20,491 nucleotides of DNA from JAHJQZ01 sp963676075 (GCA_963676075.2 CAXXNZ010000016.1:1-20491); one strand, 5' to 3'; positions 7,732 through 15,146 are shown, counted from the first letter of the stretch. The notes: generated from the sequence alone by a model not told the origin. Made by a program: numbers and translations.

Positions 7732-8550
7732 CTATTTGATTGAGCCGAGCATGCCTTCAACGAAACGCCGTTGAAGCATGAAGAAGATGATGAGGATTGG
7801 CAGCGTGGCAAAGACCGTCGCCACCATGATCACGCCGAAGTCGGGATAATAGCCGCTGAGCAGCGATGAGACGACAAGCGTCAGCGTCTTCTTGTCATTG
7901 GTCTGCAGAACAATCAACGGCCAGAGATAGTTGTTCCAGTTCAGCATGAACACGATGATCGTCGCCGCCGCATAGGTCGAGCGCATCACCGGCATGTAGA
8001 TGAAGGCGAATATCTGCCATTCCTTGAGCCCGTCGATACGGGCGGCGTCGCGCAATTCGTGCGGGAAGGCCTTCGTCGCCTGGCGGAAATAGAAGATGAT
8101 GAAGATCGAGGCGATGCCGGGCAGGATGATGGCAGCGTGCGTGTTGATCAGCCCGAACCGGCCCATCATCGTGAACAGCGGGATCATCAACGCAGCGAAC
8201 GGGATCGACAGCATCAGCAGCATGCCACCGAAGATCTTCTCGCGATAGCGCGAGCGGAAGATCTCGAAGGAATAGCCGGCGAGCGAGCTGACCAGAAGCG
8301 TCAGGACAGTCGCCGTGACCGCGATATACATCGAGTTCCAGAAGACGAGCGGAACGTCGACACGCTCGAAGAAGGTGGCGATGTTGGAGAACAGGGCGTT
8401 GCCGACATCGGCCTTGCCCTTGATGATGTCCTCCGAGGTGTTGGTCGCGCCAACCAGAAGCCAGAAGAACGGAAAGACCGACACGAAAGAAGCGATGCCC
8501 AGCACGACGTAGATGACGGTGCGCTGCAGGATGTAAAGCGGGTTTCTCAT
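7732..8550 (-). CDS. lacG: Sugar ABC importer permease (LacG/MalG type)
   Basis: This is a 272-residue inner-membrane permease of the CUT1 family with about six membrane helices. The cytoplasmic EAA loop, which docks on the ATPase, is visible as ELRDAARIDGLKEWQIFAFI followed by YMPVMRS. The length fits LacG/MalG proteins (about 270-280). The start overlaps the stop of the upstream permease gene by ATGA, and the GH2 gene follows after 18 bp. It forms a heterodimer with the 296-residue permease next to it. The assignment to lactose rests on gene order, not on any residue I can point to. Confidence 0.88.
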   Translation of the reverse strand: MRNPLYILQRTVIYVVLGIASFVSVFPFFWLLVGATNTSEDIIKGKADVGNALFSNIATFFERVDVPLVFWNSMYIAVTATVLTLLVSSLAGYSFEIFRSRYREKIFGGMLLMLSIPFAALMIPLFTMMGRFGLINTHAAIILPGIASIFIIFYFRQATKAFPHELRDAARIDGLKEWQIFAFIYMPVMRSTYAAATIIVFMLNWNNYLWPLIVLQTNDKKTLTLVVSSLLSGYYPDFGVIMVATVFATLPILIIFFMLQRRFVEGMLGSIK

Positions 8551-9437
8551 CTGCGACGCTCCCGGACCACCATGAACTGGAAGTAGCTCAGGATGCCGAC
8601 CAGCACGACGATGACGTAGCTGACCGTCGCGGCATAGCCGAAGCTCGGCATGAAGCGGAAACTGAGATTGTAGATATAGAGCGACAAAGTGAGTGTCGCG
8701 TCCGAGGGGCCGCCGGCATTGGGCGGAATGTTGTTGACCTCGTCGAACAGTTGCAGCGTGCCGATGGTCGAGATCACCGAGGTGAACAGGATCACCGGTT
8801 TCAACATCGGCACCGTCAGGTACCAGAAGCGCGCCCAGGTCGGCACGCCGTCGATCTTCGCCGATTCATAGATCGAACGGTCGATGTTCTGCATGGCGGC
8901 GAGGTAGAAGATCATGTTGTACCCGGTCCAGCGCCAGGTGATCGCCATGATGATGACGACCTTGGCCCAGAACGGGTCGGCGAGCCATGGGATCGGCTCG
9001 GCAATGAGGTGCAGGTTCATCAGGGTGTTGTTGACGAAACCGTCAGCCAGGAACAGCGAGCGGAACAGCACCGAATAGGCCACCAGAGAGGTGACGCAGG
9101 GCAGGAAGATCGCCGTGCGGAAGATGCCACGTCCCCACAGCTTTGAATCGTTGAGCATGGTGGCGAACATCAGCGCCAGCACCAGCATGATCGGCACCTG
9201 GACGATCAGGAAGGTGAAGGTATTGCCGAGTGCGCGCTGGAAGACCGGGTCCTGGGTCAGCCGCATGATGTTGGCGAAACCGCCAAAGGAAAGATTCATG
9301 CCGCGTCCGACCTGAAGGCTCATCCAGAGCGACCACAGGATCGGATAGACCATGAAGATGCCGAGCAGCACCAGCGCCGGCATGATGAAAAGCCAGCCGT
9401 TCAGCCGTTCGTTTCTGGCGATTTTTGCCTGAGCCAA
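8547..9437 (-). CDS. lacF: Sugar ABC importer permease (LacF/MalF type), TTG start
   Basis: This is a 296-residue inner-membrane permease of the MalF/UgpA/LacF group with six probable helices (first: LFIMPALVLLGIFMVYPIL). The EAA loop reads SIYESAKIDGVPTWARFWYL. There is no ATG near the expected start: translation most likely begins at the TTG at 9437, which has GGGAGG about 10 bases upstream and gives a normal N-terminus (MAQAKIARNERLNGWLF). The length agrees with LacF (about 298). It follows the binding-protein gene after 116 bp holding two hairpins and overlaps the next permease gene by ATGA. A weak start plus hairpins would lower its level relative to the binding protein. Confidence 0.87.
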   Translation of the reverse strand: MAQAKIARNERLNGWLFIMPALVLLGIFMVYPILWSLWMSLQVGRGMNLSFGGFANIMRLTQDPVFQRALGNTFTFLIVQVPIMLVLALMFATMLNDSKLWGRGIFRTAIFLPCVTSLVAYSVLFRSLFLADGFVNNTLMNLHLIAEPIPWLADPFWAKVVIIMAITWRWTGYNMIFYLAAMQNIDRSIYESAKIDGVPTWARFWYLTVPMLKPVILFTSVISTIGTLQLFDEVNNIPPNAGGPSDATLTLSLYIYNLSFRFMPSFGYAATVSYVIVVLVGILSYFQFMVVRERRR

Positions 9438-9482
9438 GTTGCGTGTCCTCCCCCGGACGACATGACACGTTTCCCCGAACGG

Positions 9483-9504
9483 CCGGCGCCCTCAAGAGCG
9501 CCGG
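9483..9504 (-). promoter_or_regulatory. Intercistronic hairpin between binding protein and permease genes (distal)
   Basis: Perfect 7-bp arms CCGGCGC (9483-9489) and GCGCCGG (9498-9504) enclose an 8-base loop. There is no T-run after it on the minus strand, so it is more likely an mRNA-stabilising or attenuating stem than a full terminator. Such stems after a binding-protein gene are known from malE and similar operons. Confidence 0.55.
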
Positions 9505-9519
9505 GCCGCCGGGAAGACA

Positions 9520-9543
9520 GGGGCGGAACGCAATGCCCGCCCC
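9520..9543 (-). promoter_or_regulatory. Intercistronic hairpin just after the binding-protein stop
   Basis: Perfect 7-bp arms GGGGCGG (9520-9526) and CCGCCCC (9537-9543) enclose a 10-base loop, 10 bp after the stop codon of the binding-protein gene. On the minus strand it is followed by TGTCTTCCC, not a clean T-run. With the second hairpin 15 bp further on, it probably protects the upstream mRNA from 3' decay or partly ends transcription. Confidence 0.6.
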
Positions 9544-9553
9544 TTTCTTGATG

Positions 9554-10825
9554 CTACATGGTCTGCTGTTTGACCTGCTGGTCGATCTGCTTGATGACGT
9601 CGTCGAGATTGGCGCCATCCTTCAGAGCGGGAAGCTGAGCCGCCACGGCGGTGTCTGCTTCTTCGGTGAAGATGCCGTAATTGACACTGGGAATCTCAGC
9701 CAGCCACTTGGTGAAGTTCTGCCACACCGGCTGACCCGAGAAGAAGGGATCGCTGGCCTTGAAGGCCGGACCATCGCGGGCCTCAAGCAGGGTGCCGAGA
9801 GCGCCCTGGTTGACCAGAATCTTCTGGTAGAAGTCGACGTCGTTGGCCCAGATCGTGTTGAGGAAGTCGATGGCTTCCGCCTTTTCCGGCGCGGCGTTCA
9901 GCACGTACCAGCTCGAACCGCCGAGATTGGACGCATGGGTTGCACCTTCGACGTCGAGCTTCGGCGTCGGAGCCACGCCCCACTTGCCCGCAAGTTCCGG
10001 ATTGGCCTTGATCGTGGCGGTGATCCACACACCGGTAATGGTGCCCGCGACCTCGCCGGAGGCGAAAGCGCCAGTGTAGTCGGTCCAGCCCGAGGTCTGC
10101 TTGTAGATGCCGGATTCCAGCACGCGCTGCCAGGCGCCGAGCGCAGCCTTGAAGACCGGGTTGCCTTCGAGATTCACCTGCCCGTCGGGCGTGAAGTACC
10201 AGGAACCGGCAGACTGCATCATGATGCGAACGATGCCGGCGTCATTGACATCGACGCTGAGGAGCTTGTGGCCAGTCTTGTCCTCGACATCCTTGCCGAT
10301 CTTGATCAGATCGTCCCAGGTGATGTCCTGCAGCGCGGCCTCGTCATAGCCGGCTTCCTTGAGGTAGTCGGCACGATAGAAGAAGCCGGTCACGCCGGAA
10401 TCGAAGGGCACGGAATAGGACTGGCCGTTCAGCGATGCCAGTTCGACCTTGTAGGGCGCGAACTTGGACATATCGATCGCGTCGCCAAGGGGCTCGAACG
10501 AGCCGGGGAACGACTGCAGGTACTTCTGAGCGCGATAGTCCTCGATCAGGACGATATCGGGCAGACCCTGGGTCGTACCGGAGGCGAGCTGCGCCTGCAG
10601 CTTCTGTTCGACGTCGGCCTTGGCAAAGTCGACGACGTTGATCGAGAAGTCCGGATGATCGGCCTTATAGCGCGCGGCAGCTTCCTGCATCGTGGCGCCG
10701 TTGAAATTCGGATCCCAGCACCAGACGGTCACTTCACCGGCAAAGGATACCGACGTCGCCATCATTGTAATGCCGAGGCTGGCAGCGCCCAGCAACAGGC
10801 TCTGCCCGATTGATTTCATAGACAT
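9554..10825 (-). CDS. lacE: Periplasmic sugar-binding protein (LacE type)
   Basis: This is a 423-residue family 1 extracellular solute-binding protein that delivers sugar to the permeases. It starts MSMKSIGQ with GGAGGA seven bases upstream, then a signal peptide with a likely cut after SFA; the mature protein begins GEVTVWCWDPNFNGATM. Aromatic residues (ITGVWITA, GGSSWYVLN) are typical of the sugar-binding cleft. The size and the WCWDPNFNG start resemble, from memory, lactose-binding LacE of Agrobacterium. It is the first gene after the promoter at 10880-10908, and hairpins follow it, fitting the usual excess of binding protein over permeases. There is no lipoprotein box, so it is a soluble periplasmic protein, as expected in a Gram-negative cell. 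Confidence 0.9.
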   Translation of the reverse strand: MSMKSIGQSLLLGAASLGITMMATSVSFAGEVTVWCWDPNFNGATMQEAAARYKADHPDFSINVVDFAKADVEQKLQAQLASGTTQGLPDIVLIEDYRAQKYLQSFPGSFEPLGDAIDMSKFAPYKVELASLNGQSYSVPFDSGVTGFFYRADYLKEAGYDEAALQDITWDDLIKIGKDVEDKTGHKLLSVDVNDAGIVRIMMQSAGSWYFTPDGQVNLEGNPVFKAALGAWQRVLESGIYKQTSGWTDYTGAFASGEVAGTITGVWITATIKANPELAGKWGVAPTPKLDVEGATHASNLGGSSWYVLNAAPEKAEAIDFLNTIWANDVDFYQKILVNQGALGTLLEARDGPAFKASDPFFSGQPVWQNFTKWLAEIPSVNYGIFTEEADTAVAAQLPALKDGANLDDVIKQIDQQVKQQTM

Positions 10826-10879
10826 ATTGCATTCCTCCCAAAGGCTGAGGCGATGTCCTCATTAGCCTCAATGACGACC

Positions 10880-10908
10880 ACGTTATCGGCAGGAAAATCG
10901 GCGTGCAA
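10880..10908 (-). promoter_or_regulatory. Sigma70-like promoter of the lac-type operon
   Basis: On the minus strand TTGCAC (10908-10903), a 17-base spacer and TAACGT (10885-10880) resemble the sigma70 -35 and -10 boxes. It lies 55 bp before the binding-protein start codon. An AT-rich block (10912-10926) just upstream of the -35 could act as an UP element. Confidence 0.55.
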
Positions 10909-10917
10909 GCGTTTAGT
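10904..10917. promoter_or_regulatory. Candidate LacI-family operator overlapping the -35 box
   Basis: On the minus strand ACTAAACGCTTGCA matches the common LacI/GalR-family pattern TGNAANCGNTTNCA at all fixed positions except the first two. It has the central CG typical of these sites and overlaps the -35 box, so a bound repressor would block RNA polymerase. The LacI-type gene lies directly upstream. Confidence 0.5.
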
Positions 10918-10931
10918 AAATTTTTACCAGC

Positions 10932-10974
10932 CCGGCGCGCGGACAGGCGGGAATGGCACGCGCGGACGCGCCGG
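10932..10974 (-). terminator. Possible stem-loop between lacI-type gene and lacE
   Basis: Perfect 8-bp arms CCGGCGCG (10932-10939) and CGCGCCGG (10967-10974) lie 42 bp after the stop of the regulator gene. The loop is long (27 bases) and a T-run does not follow directly, so a true intrinsic terminator is uncertain. It would help separate regulator and operon transcripts. Confidence 0.3.
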
Positions 10975-11015
10975 AACTGGCGAACGGGGTGTGGAAATGT
11001 GTCAGACAGCCGCGA

Positions 11016-12044
11016 TCAGTCGGGCCTGGCGTCGGGGGGCAGCCGGGTGCTGCCGCGCCATTTGATCTCGGAGGCGAGGATGATGTGCTTGGACAGTTCG
11101 CGTCCGCCGACGCGCTCGACCAGAAGATCGACAGCGGCTTCACCGATTTCCTCGCCAGGCAGGCGGACGGTGGTCAGCGGCGGGTTGAGGAACTGGGCCA
11201 CCGAAATGTCGTTGAAGCTGGCGACGGCAACGTCATCGGGAATGGAGAGGCCGGCTTCGGCGATGGCACGATAGGCGCCGACGGCCATGTTGTCGTTGCA
11301 GGCGACGATGGCATCGGGGCGGTGTTGGAGCGCCAGCAGGTCACGCGTCAGCCGGTAGCCGCTCATCTCGGTATTGTCCTCGGTACGGCACAGCTCTTCC
11401 TCGAACATGCCATGCGAGGCCATCCATTGCCGGAAGGCGCGCTCGCGCCGCTCGCCGCGCGGATTGCGCACACCGTTGTAGATGTCGTCCCAGCCAACGA
11501 AACCGATGCGTTCGTAGCCGGCGGCGGTCAGTCCCTGCAGGAGTTTGCGCGTGGCGAGGCTGAGATCGCATTCGACCGCGTCTGTCTCTTCCTCGGGCGG
11601 GGCGAAATCAGCAAAGACAATGTTGCGGTTGAAGCGCCGGATCCACTCGACTTCCGCATCCTGTTGCGCACCGATGGCGATAACGCCGCTGGCGCTCTGC
11701 AACAGATTGGCGTCGGGCAGGTCATTGGAGTGGTAGACCTTGACCGTCTCGACCCTGAGGCTCTGGCAGCGGCTTTCGATGCCGAGCCGCAGCGCGACGT
11801 AATAAGGATCGACCAGTTCCTGGTCGGGCCTGAGGAAATGCACAAGGGCGATCTTGGAAAGGCCTTGCACCTGGCTGGCGCGGGCACGGGCGCGCGGGGT
11901 GGCGTAATTTAGGGCCTCGGCCGTCTCAATGATGGCCTGACGCTTTTTCTCCGTGATCGACAGTGAGGTGTCGAAATTGAGCACCCGCGACACGGTTGCC
12001 GAAGAGACACCGACGGCCTTGGCAATTTCCTTGAGCGTGACCAT
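11016..12044 (-). CDS. LacI-family transcriptional repressor
   Basis: This is a 342-residue regulator with an N-terminal helix-turn-helix (MVTLKEIAKAVGVSSATVSRVLN) and hinge, then a periplasmic-binding-protein-like sugar domain (about residues 64-330) ending in the family's dimer region (ASFNDISVAQFLNPPLTTV). The ITEKKRQAIIETAEALNY segment resembles MsmR/GalR-type regulators of galactosides. It lies just before, and in the same direction as, the lac-type operon, with a LacI-like operator over the operon promoter, so it most likely represses import and hydrolysis of the sugar until an inducer binds. No good Shine-Dalgarno is seen before its ATG. I give no symbol because the effector is unknown. 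Confidence 0.9.
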   Translation of the reverse strand: MVTLKEIAKAVGVSSATVSRVLNFDTSLSITEKKRQAIIETAEALNYATPRARARASQVQGLSKIALVHFLRPDQELVDPYYVALRLGIESRCQSLRVETVKVYHSNDLPDANLLQSASGVIAIGAQQDAEVEWIRRFNRNIVFADFAPPEEETDAVECDLSLATRKLLQGLTAAGYERIGFVGWDDIYNGVRNPRGERRERAFRQWMASHGMFEEELCRTEDNTEMSGYRLTRDLLALQHRPDAIVACNDNMAVGAYRAIAEAGLSIPDDVAVASFNDISVAQFLNPPLTTVRLPGEEIGEAAVDLLVERVGGRELSKHIILASEIKWRGSTRLPPDARPD

Positions 12045-12199
12045 GACAGACTGACAGGCGGGCTGCCCCGCATCCTCGTGGGTGAACCGACCGCGGCGCG
12101 CGATGGTTCCGGCTTCTCAAGATGGCACGCTGCGCTGCGGTAACCCGGCTTGTCACAGACAAAACCCGGTTGGCAAGCCCTGACAGGCGCCGTATCGGT

Positions 12200-12781
12200 T
12201 CACTGCACGCAGACGTCCGAGCGCAAGAGCCCATAGAGCAGCGACCCGGTCACCGTGCCGTCAGCATTGCGCTTGTCGGCTCTAAGATGGCCCTCGCGCA
12301 CCATGCCCAGCTTCTCGGCGATGCGCTGGCTGGCGATGTTCGTGTCATCGCATCCAAGGCCCACGCGCTCCGCCCCGCATGTTTCGAACAGCGTTTTGAC
12401 AGTCGCCGCGGCGGCCTCGAAAATATAGCCCTGCCGCAGGTGATCGACGTCGGCGAAATAGCCGAGCAAATAGCCGGGCAGCTCCGAATTGCCGACCCCG
12501 ACATAGATCTGGCCGACAAAGACATCATCGTCGCGACGGAAGGCACCGAGAAAAGCGGCCCTGCCCGACGCGGTCATCTCGGCAAACTCGCTGAGCACCT
12601 TGTGCGCCTCACCCACCGAGCCGATGCGCATGGCGGCGTTGCCGCATTCGTAACGGGCGAGATGGGCGCGGTTTTTGAGCGCCATCTCGGTGTACCAGCC
12701 AGCGTCCTGATCGGCGGCGTAGCGGCGAAGACGCAGGCGCTTCGTCGTCAAACTGTTGGGCAACAAAGCCATTTTGGTCAT
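12200..12781 (-). CDS. GNAT-family N-acetyltransferase (RimJ/RimL type)
   Basis: This is a 193-residue acetyl-CoA-dependent acetyltransferase. It opens with the RimJ/RimL-style strand TTKRLRLRRYAADQDAGWY, continues with LGYFADVDHLRQGYIFEAA, the acetyl-CoA loop region, and ends with the motif GLGCDDTNIASQRIAEKLGMVREGHLR, which is typical of ribosomal-protein alanine acetyltransferase relatives. The substrate cannot be told from sequence and many such proteins modify small molecules or antibiotics. The start is uncertain: ATG at 12781 (MTKMALLP) or 12772; neither has a clear ribosome site, and the upstream open frame does not look coding. It stands alone, between the lacI-type gene and the divergent Mrp/Nuo-like operon. 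Confidence 0.82.
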   Translation of the reverse strand: MTKMALLPNSLTTKRLRLRRYAADQDAGWYTEMALKNRAHLARYECGNAAMRIGSVGEAHKVLSEFAEMTASGRAAFLGAFRRDDDVFVGQIYVGVGNSELPGYLLGYFADVDHLRQGYIFEAAAATVKTLFETCGAERVGLGCDDTNIASQRIAEKLGMVREGHLRADKRNADGTVTGSLLYGLLRSDVCVQ

Positions 12782-12931
12782 CCGGAACGGGTGTGCACCG
12801 GCAAGGCCTGATGCACCAGCAAAGCGTTGGCACGAGTTGTAGCAGCCGCGTGCTGGCTCAAATGCGTGAAGTTGTCGCGCCCCGTCCCTGCGGTGAATAA
12901 CCCCGCCGTTCTTGTCCTCGATCAAATCGTA

Positions 12932-12943
12932 ATATTCGAATAT
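12932..12943. promoter_or_regulatory. Perfect 12-bp palindrome, candidate operator
   Basis: ATATTCGAATAT is a perfect palindrome in an AT-rich patch 163 bp before the Mrp/Nuo-like operon. AT-rich dyads of this kind are typical of small dimeric repressors (for example ArsR-type). No regulator gene lies next to it, so the binding protein is unknown. Confidence 0.4.
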
Positions 12944-12992
12944 CTGATTTATGGAACACAGGATTGAGCCCCCCTCAAATCCCGGCAAGCGA

Positions 12993-13023
12993 GGTTCGGT
13001 TTCGAACCGCGTTCCGATCGGAA
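12993..13023. promoter_or_regulatory. Hairpin GGTTCG/CGAACC followed by 12-bp palindrome
   Basis: GGTTCG (12993-12998), a GTTT loop and CGAACC (13003-13008) form a perfect 6-bp stem; three bases later TTCCGATCGGAA (13012-13023) is a perfect palindrome. They lie 83-113 bp before the first gene of the plus-strand operon, in what could be its promoter or leader. The GGTTCG stem recalls a tRNA T-arm but no tRNA fits around it. Confidence 0.4.
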
Positions 13024-13105
13024 ATATCTGCGCGCCGCGCAGCGACCGCCTGGGCAGAACGTGCCGGACAAGAGGACCAGGGCTCCGTAACTGGAGGTGG
13101 TTCCA

Positions 13106-13603
13106 ATGAGTGAGACCGGCGCGCCGATCAGGCTGTTCGCCTCTCTTCTGCTGCTCTGGCTTTTGCTGAACAATTCACTGGCGCTCGACGCTGTCGCCAT
13201 CGGCGTCGTCGTCGCCGGACTCGTCGCCTGGTTCCTGTCGGCCAACCTGTCCTACCTCAACGGCTACCGGTTCACCCTCAAATCACTGGCCGCGACGATC
13301 GGCTTTTTCGGCTTCTTCATCTGGGAGCTGGTCAAGGCCAACATCTCGATGGCGCTGATCGTGTTGCAGCCGGTGCTGCCCATCGATCCGGCCATCGTCC
13401 GGGTCAAGACCAGCCTCAAGCACCCGACAGCGCGGCTGCTGCTGGCCAATGCCATCACGCTGACGCCCGGCACGCTGACGGTCGAAGTCAAGGACGAGTG
13501 GCTCTACATCCATTGGGTCGTCGCCAAGACCGACGACGTCGAACAGGCCACCCGCGAAATTGCCGCCGGCTTCGAACGCTATCTGGAGGTCATGTATGGT
13601 TGA
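13106..13603 (+). CDS. mrpE: MrpE/MbxA-like membrane subunit
   Basis: This is a 165-residue MnhE-family subunit, first of a long operon for a membrane ion-translocating complex. Two or three N-terminal membrane helices (FASLLLLWLLLNNSLALDAV; GFFGFFIWELVKANISMALIV) are followed by the conserved block LKHPTARLLLANAITLTPGT, TVEV, and a cytoplasmic end. The ATG at 13106 is chosen because GGAGGTGG lies just upstream and the protein then has normal length. In Mrp antiporters MrpE helps assemble the ion-translocating module; in archaeal Mbh/Mbx the homologue is subunit A. It overlaps the next gene by 8 bases. Confidence 0.9.
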   Translation: MSETGAPIRLFASLLLLWLLLNNSLALDAVAIGVVVAGLVAWFLSANLSYLNGYRFTLKSLAATIGFFGFFIWELVKANISMALIVLQPVLPIDPAIVRVKTSLKHPTARLLLANAITLTPGTLTVEVKDEWLYIHWVVAKTDDVEQATREIAAGFERYLEVMYG

Positions 13604-13859
13604 TCTGCTCCTCATCCTTTCCGGTATCGCGGCCGCCGCAGCGTTCGTGCTGTCGATGTACCGCTTCATTGCCGGTCCGCGTGTCGCCGACCGCGTCGTC
13701 GCCTTCGACGTTCTGACCATCATCTCGGTCACCGGCATCGTCATCGTGGCGCTGGTCACCGGACGCGAGATCTATCTCGATGTCGCGCTGGTCTACGCGC
13801 TCTTGAGCTTCCTCGGCGTCATCGTAGCGGCGCGCTATCTCGAAGGAGGCGAGCAATGA
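13596..13859 (+). CDS. mrpF: MrpF/MbxB-like membrane subunit
   Basis: This is an 87-residue MnhF-family protein with three membrane helices. The hallmark block MYRFIAGPRVADRVVAFDVL between helices 1 and 2 is typical of MrpF. The start at 13596 (MVDLLLILSG) overlaps the previous gene and lies shortly after GGAGG at 13585-13589. In Mrp complexes this subunit, with E and G, builds the proposed sodium path. It ends with ATGA shared with the next gene. Confidence 0.9.
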   Translation: MVDLLLILSGIAAAAAFVLSMYRFIAGPRVADRVVAFDVLTIISVTGIVIVALVTGREIYLDVALVYALLSFLGVIVAARYLEGGEQ

Positions 13860-14188
13860 GCACACTCATCGCCGTCCTCGGCGCCCTCATGCTTTTTGTC
13901 GGTACGCTGTTCCTGCTGCTCGGCGGTCTCGGACTGTTCCGCATGCCCGACACCTTCACGCGCATCCAGTCCGGCACCAAGGCCACCACGCTCGGCACGC
14001 TGCTGGCGCTTCTCGGCGCGGCTCTGCTGATGCCGTTCTGGTCGATCAAGCTCGTGCTGATCATGTTCTTCGTGCTTTTCACCAACCCCCTGTCGAGCCA
14101 GTACCTCGCCCGCGCCGCGCATCGCGCCAAAATCCCGTTCCGCGCGCACACCGACCACCTGGCCGAAGACGGAGAAGACCTCGCATGA
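13856..14188 (+). CDS. mrpG: MrpG/MbxC-like membrane subunit
   Basis: This is a 110-residue MnhG-family protein with three membrane helices. The conserved block GLFRMPDTFTRIQSGTKATTLGT between helices 1 and 2 identifies the family. The cytoplasmic tail is short. It overlaps both neighbours by ATGA, so E, F and G are translated as a unit. In archaeal Mbh and Mbx the same three subunits (A, B, C) form the distal Mrp-like part of the complex. Confidence 0.9.
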   Translation: MSTLIAVLGALMLFVGTLFLLLGGLGLFRMPDTFTRIQSGTKATTLGTLLALLGAALLMPFWSIKLVLIMFFVLFTNPLSSQYLARAAHRAKIPFRAHTDHLAEDGEDLA

Positions 14189-14439
14189 GCTCGCTGCTTT
14201 TCCCGATGGGGCTTCTGCTTGCGGCCGGCATGATCGGCTCGGCGGCGCTGGCCCTGTTCACCTCCCAGAGAATTACCGCCGTGCTCGCTGCCGGTCTGGT
14301 TTCGTTGTTCGCCTCGGTCCTGTTCCTCCTCCTCGCCGCGCCCGACGTGGCGATGACCGAGGCGGCGATCGGCTCGGGGCTCACCACCTTCCTGTTCCTG
14401 TTCGTCCTCGGGCGCATCCGCAGGGAGAACAAGCAATGA
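14185..14439 (+). CDS. MbhD-like subunit (MrpA C-terminal domain, DUF4040)
   Basis: This 84-residue protein has three membrane helices and the conserved helix AAPDVAMTEAAIGSGLTTFLFLF, matching the part of MrpA that corresponds to MbhD/NuoJ. In true Mrp antiporters this segment is fused to the large MrpA; here it is a free gene, as in archaeal Mbh and Mbx. The Glu in MTEAAIG is the family's conserved acidic residue in the proton/sodium path. ATGA overlaps on both sides bind it to the operon. Confidence 0.85.
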   Translation: MSSLLFPMGLLLAAGMIGSAALALFTSQRITAVLAAGLVSLFASVLFLLLAAPDVAMTEAAIGSGLTTFLFLFVLGRIRRENKQ

Positions 14440-15146
14440 GCCTTCCGCGTCAGACAATCGTCTTCGTGCTGCTGGCCATTCTCGGCGTCGCCTTCTGGAC
14501 GCTGATGAGCGGTTATGCGCCGGATGCCGAACTCAACCGTTCGGCGCTCTATTATGCCCAAAACACCGCCCAAGAGACCGGCGCGCAGAACATCGTGACG
14601 GCGATCATCGTCACCTATCGCGGCCTCGACACGCTCGGCGAGGTCACGGTGCTGTTCCTGACCGCCGCCATTGTCGGGCTGGTGCTCTCGCATTCCTTCG
14701 CACCGAAAAAAGCCGCCGGGCCGGGCATCCTGCCGCCGGGCGAACTGCTGACCACCGGCGCGCGCATCCTGGTGCCGATGATCCTGTTGTTCGGCGCCTA
14801 TGTCTTCATCAACGGCCACCTGACCCCCGGCGGCGGCTTTCAGGGCGGCGCCATCCTCGCTTCGGGCGCGGTGCTGGCCCTGTTGGCCGACCCGACGCGG
14901 CGGTTCAGCCATTCCATCATCCATCTGGTCGAATCCGGTTCGGGCCTGTTCTACGTCACCATCGGCGTTATCGGCGCCGTGCTGGCCGGCGGGTTCCTCG
15001 ACAACCGCATCCTGCCCTTGGGCGAGTTCGGCACCATCCTTTCGGGCGGCGCCATTCCGCTGATCTACACATTGATCGGGCTGAAGGTCGGCGCCGAGTT
15101 CTCCTCCATCCTTGAAAGCTTCGAAGAAACGGAGGATGCGGCATGA
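14436..15146 (+). CDS. MbhE-MrpB fusion membrane subunit
   Basis: This 236-residue protein joins two families. Residues 1 to about 90 resemble MbhE, the very C-terminal part of MrpA (NIVTAIIVTYRGLDTLGEVTV). Residues about 100 to 230 are an MrpB/MnhB domain with GARILVPMILLFGAYVFINGHLTPGGGFQGG, whose GH-x-PGGGF motif is diagnostic. In Mrp these parts lie in MrpA and MrpB, and in archaeal Mbh they are separate E and F; the Mbx/Mbs list has one gene fewer here, which a similar fusion would explain (from memory). It overlaps both neighbours by ATGA. Confidence 0.85.
   Translation: MSLPRQTIVFVLLAILGVAFWTLMSGYAPDAELNRSALYYAQNTAQETGAQNIVTAIIVTYRGLDTLGEVTVLFLTAAIVGLVLSHSFAPKKAAGPGILPPGELLTTGARILVPMILLFGAYVFINGHLTPGGGFQGGAILASGAVLALLADPTRRFSHSIIHLVESGSGLFYVTIGVIGAVLAGGFLDNRILPLGEFGTILSGGAIPLIYTLIGLKVGAEFSSILESFEETEDAA

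Larger units (their letters stand above)
12782..13105. other. Intergenic region between GNAT gene and Mrp/Nuo-like operon
   Basis: The 324 bp between divergent genes hold no convincing ORF. They contain several perfect palindromes listed separately, an additional small inverted repeat (TTGAG, five bases, CTCAA) near 12964-12978, and a clear ribosome site GGAGGTGG at 13093-13100 for the first gene of the plus-strand operon. I could not find a well-spaced sigma70 promoter in either direction. Confidence 0.5.

Noticed and set aside
9425..10813. 462-codon open frame on the plus strand
   Set aside because: Antisense to the binding-protein gene, which has a signal peptide, ribosome site and operon context.
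10846..10870. Inverted repeat TGAGGC-N13-GCCTCA as a riboswitch or operator
   Set aside because: Only 6-bp arms with a 13-base gap in the leader of the binding-protein gene; too weak to call without conservation.
12827..12844. Sigma54-like promoter TTGGCACGAGTTGTAGCA
   Set aside because: The GG-to-GC spacing is 11 instead of the strict 10, and the -12 part is a poor match.
12782..12988. N-terminal extension of the GNAT gene to 12988
   Set aside because: The extra residues lie before the family's usual start, look non-coding and would cover the palindrome at 12932-12943.
12987..13012. tRNA gene fragment suggested by GGTTCG...CGAACC
   Set aside because: Only a T-arm-like stem is present; no acceptor, anticodon or D arms can be drawn around it.
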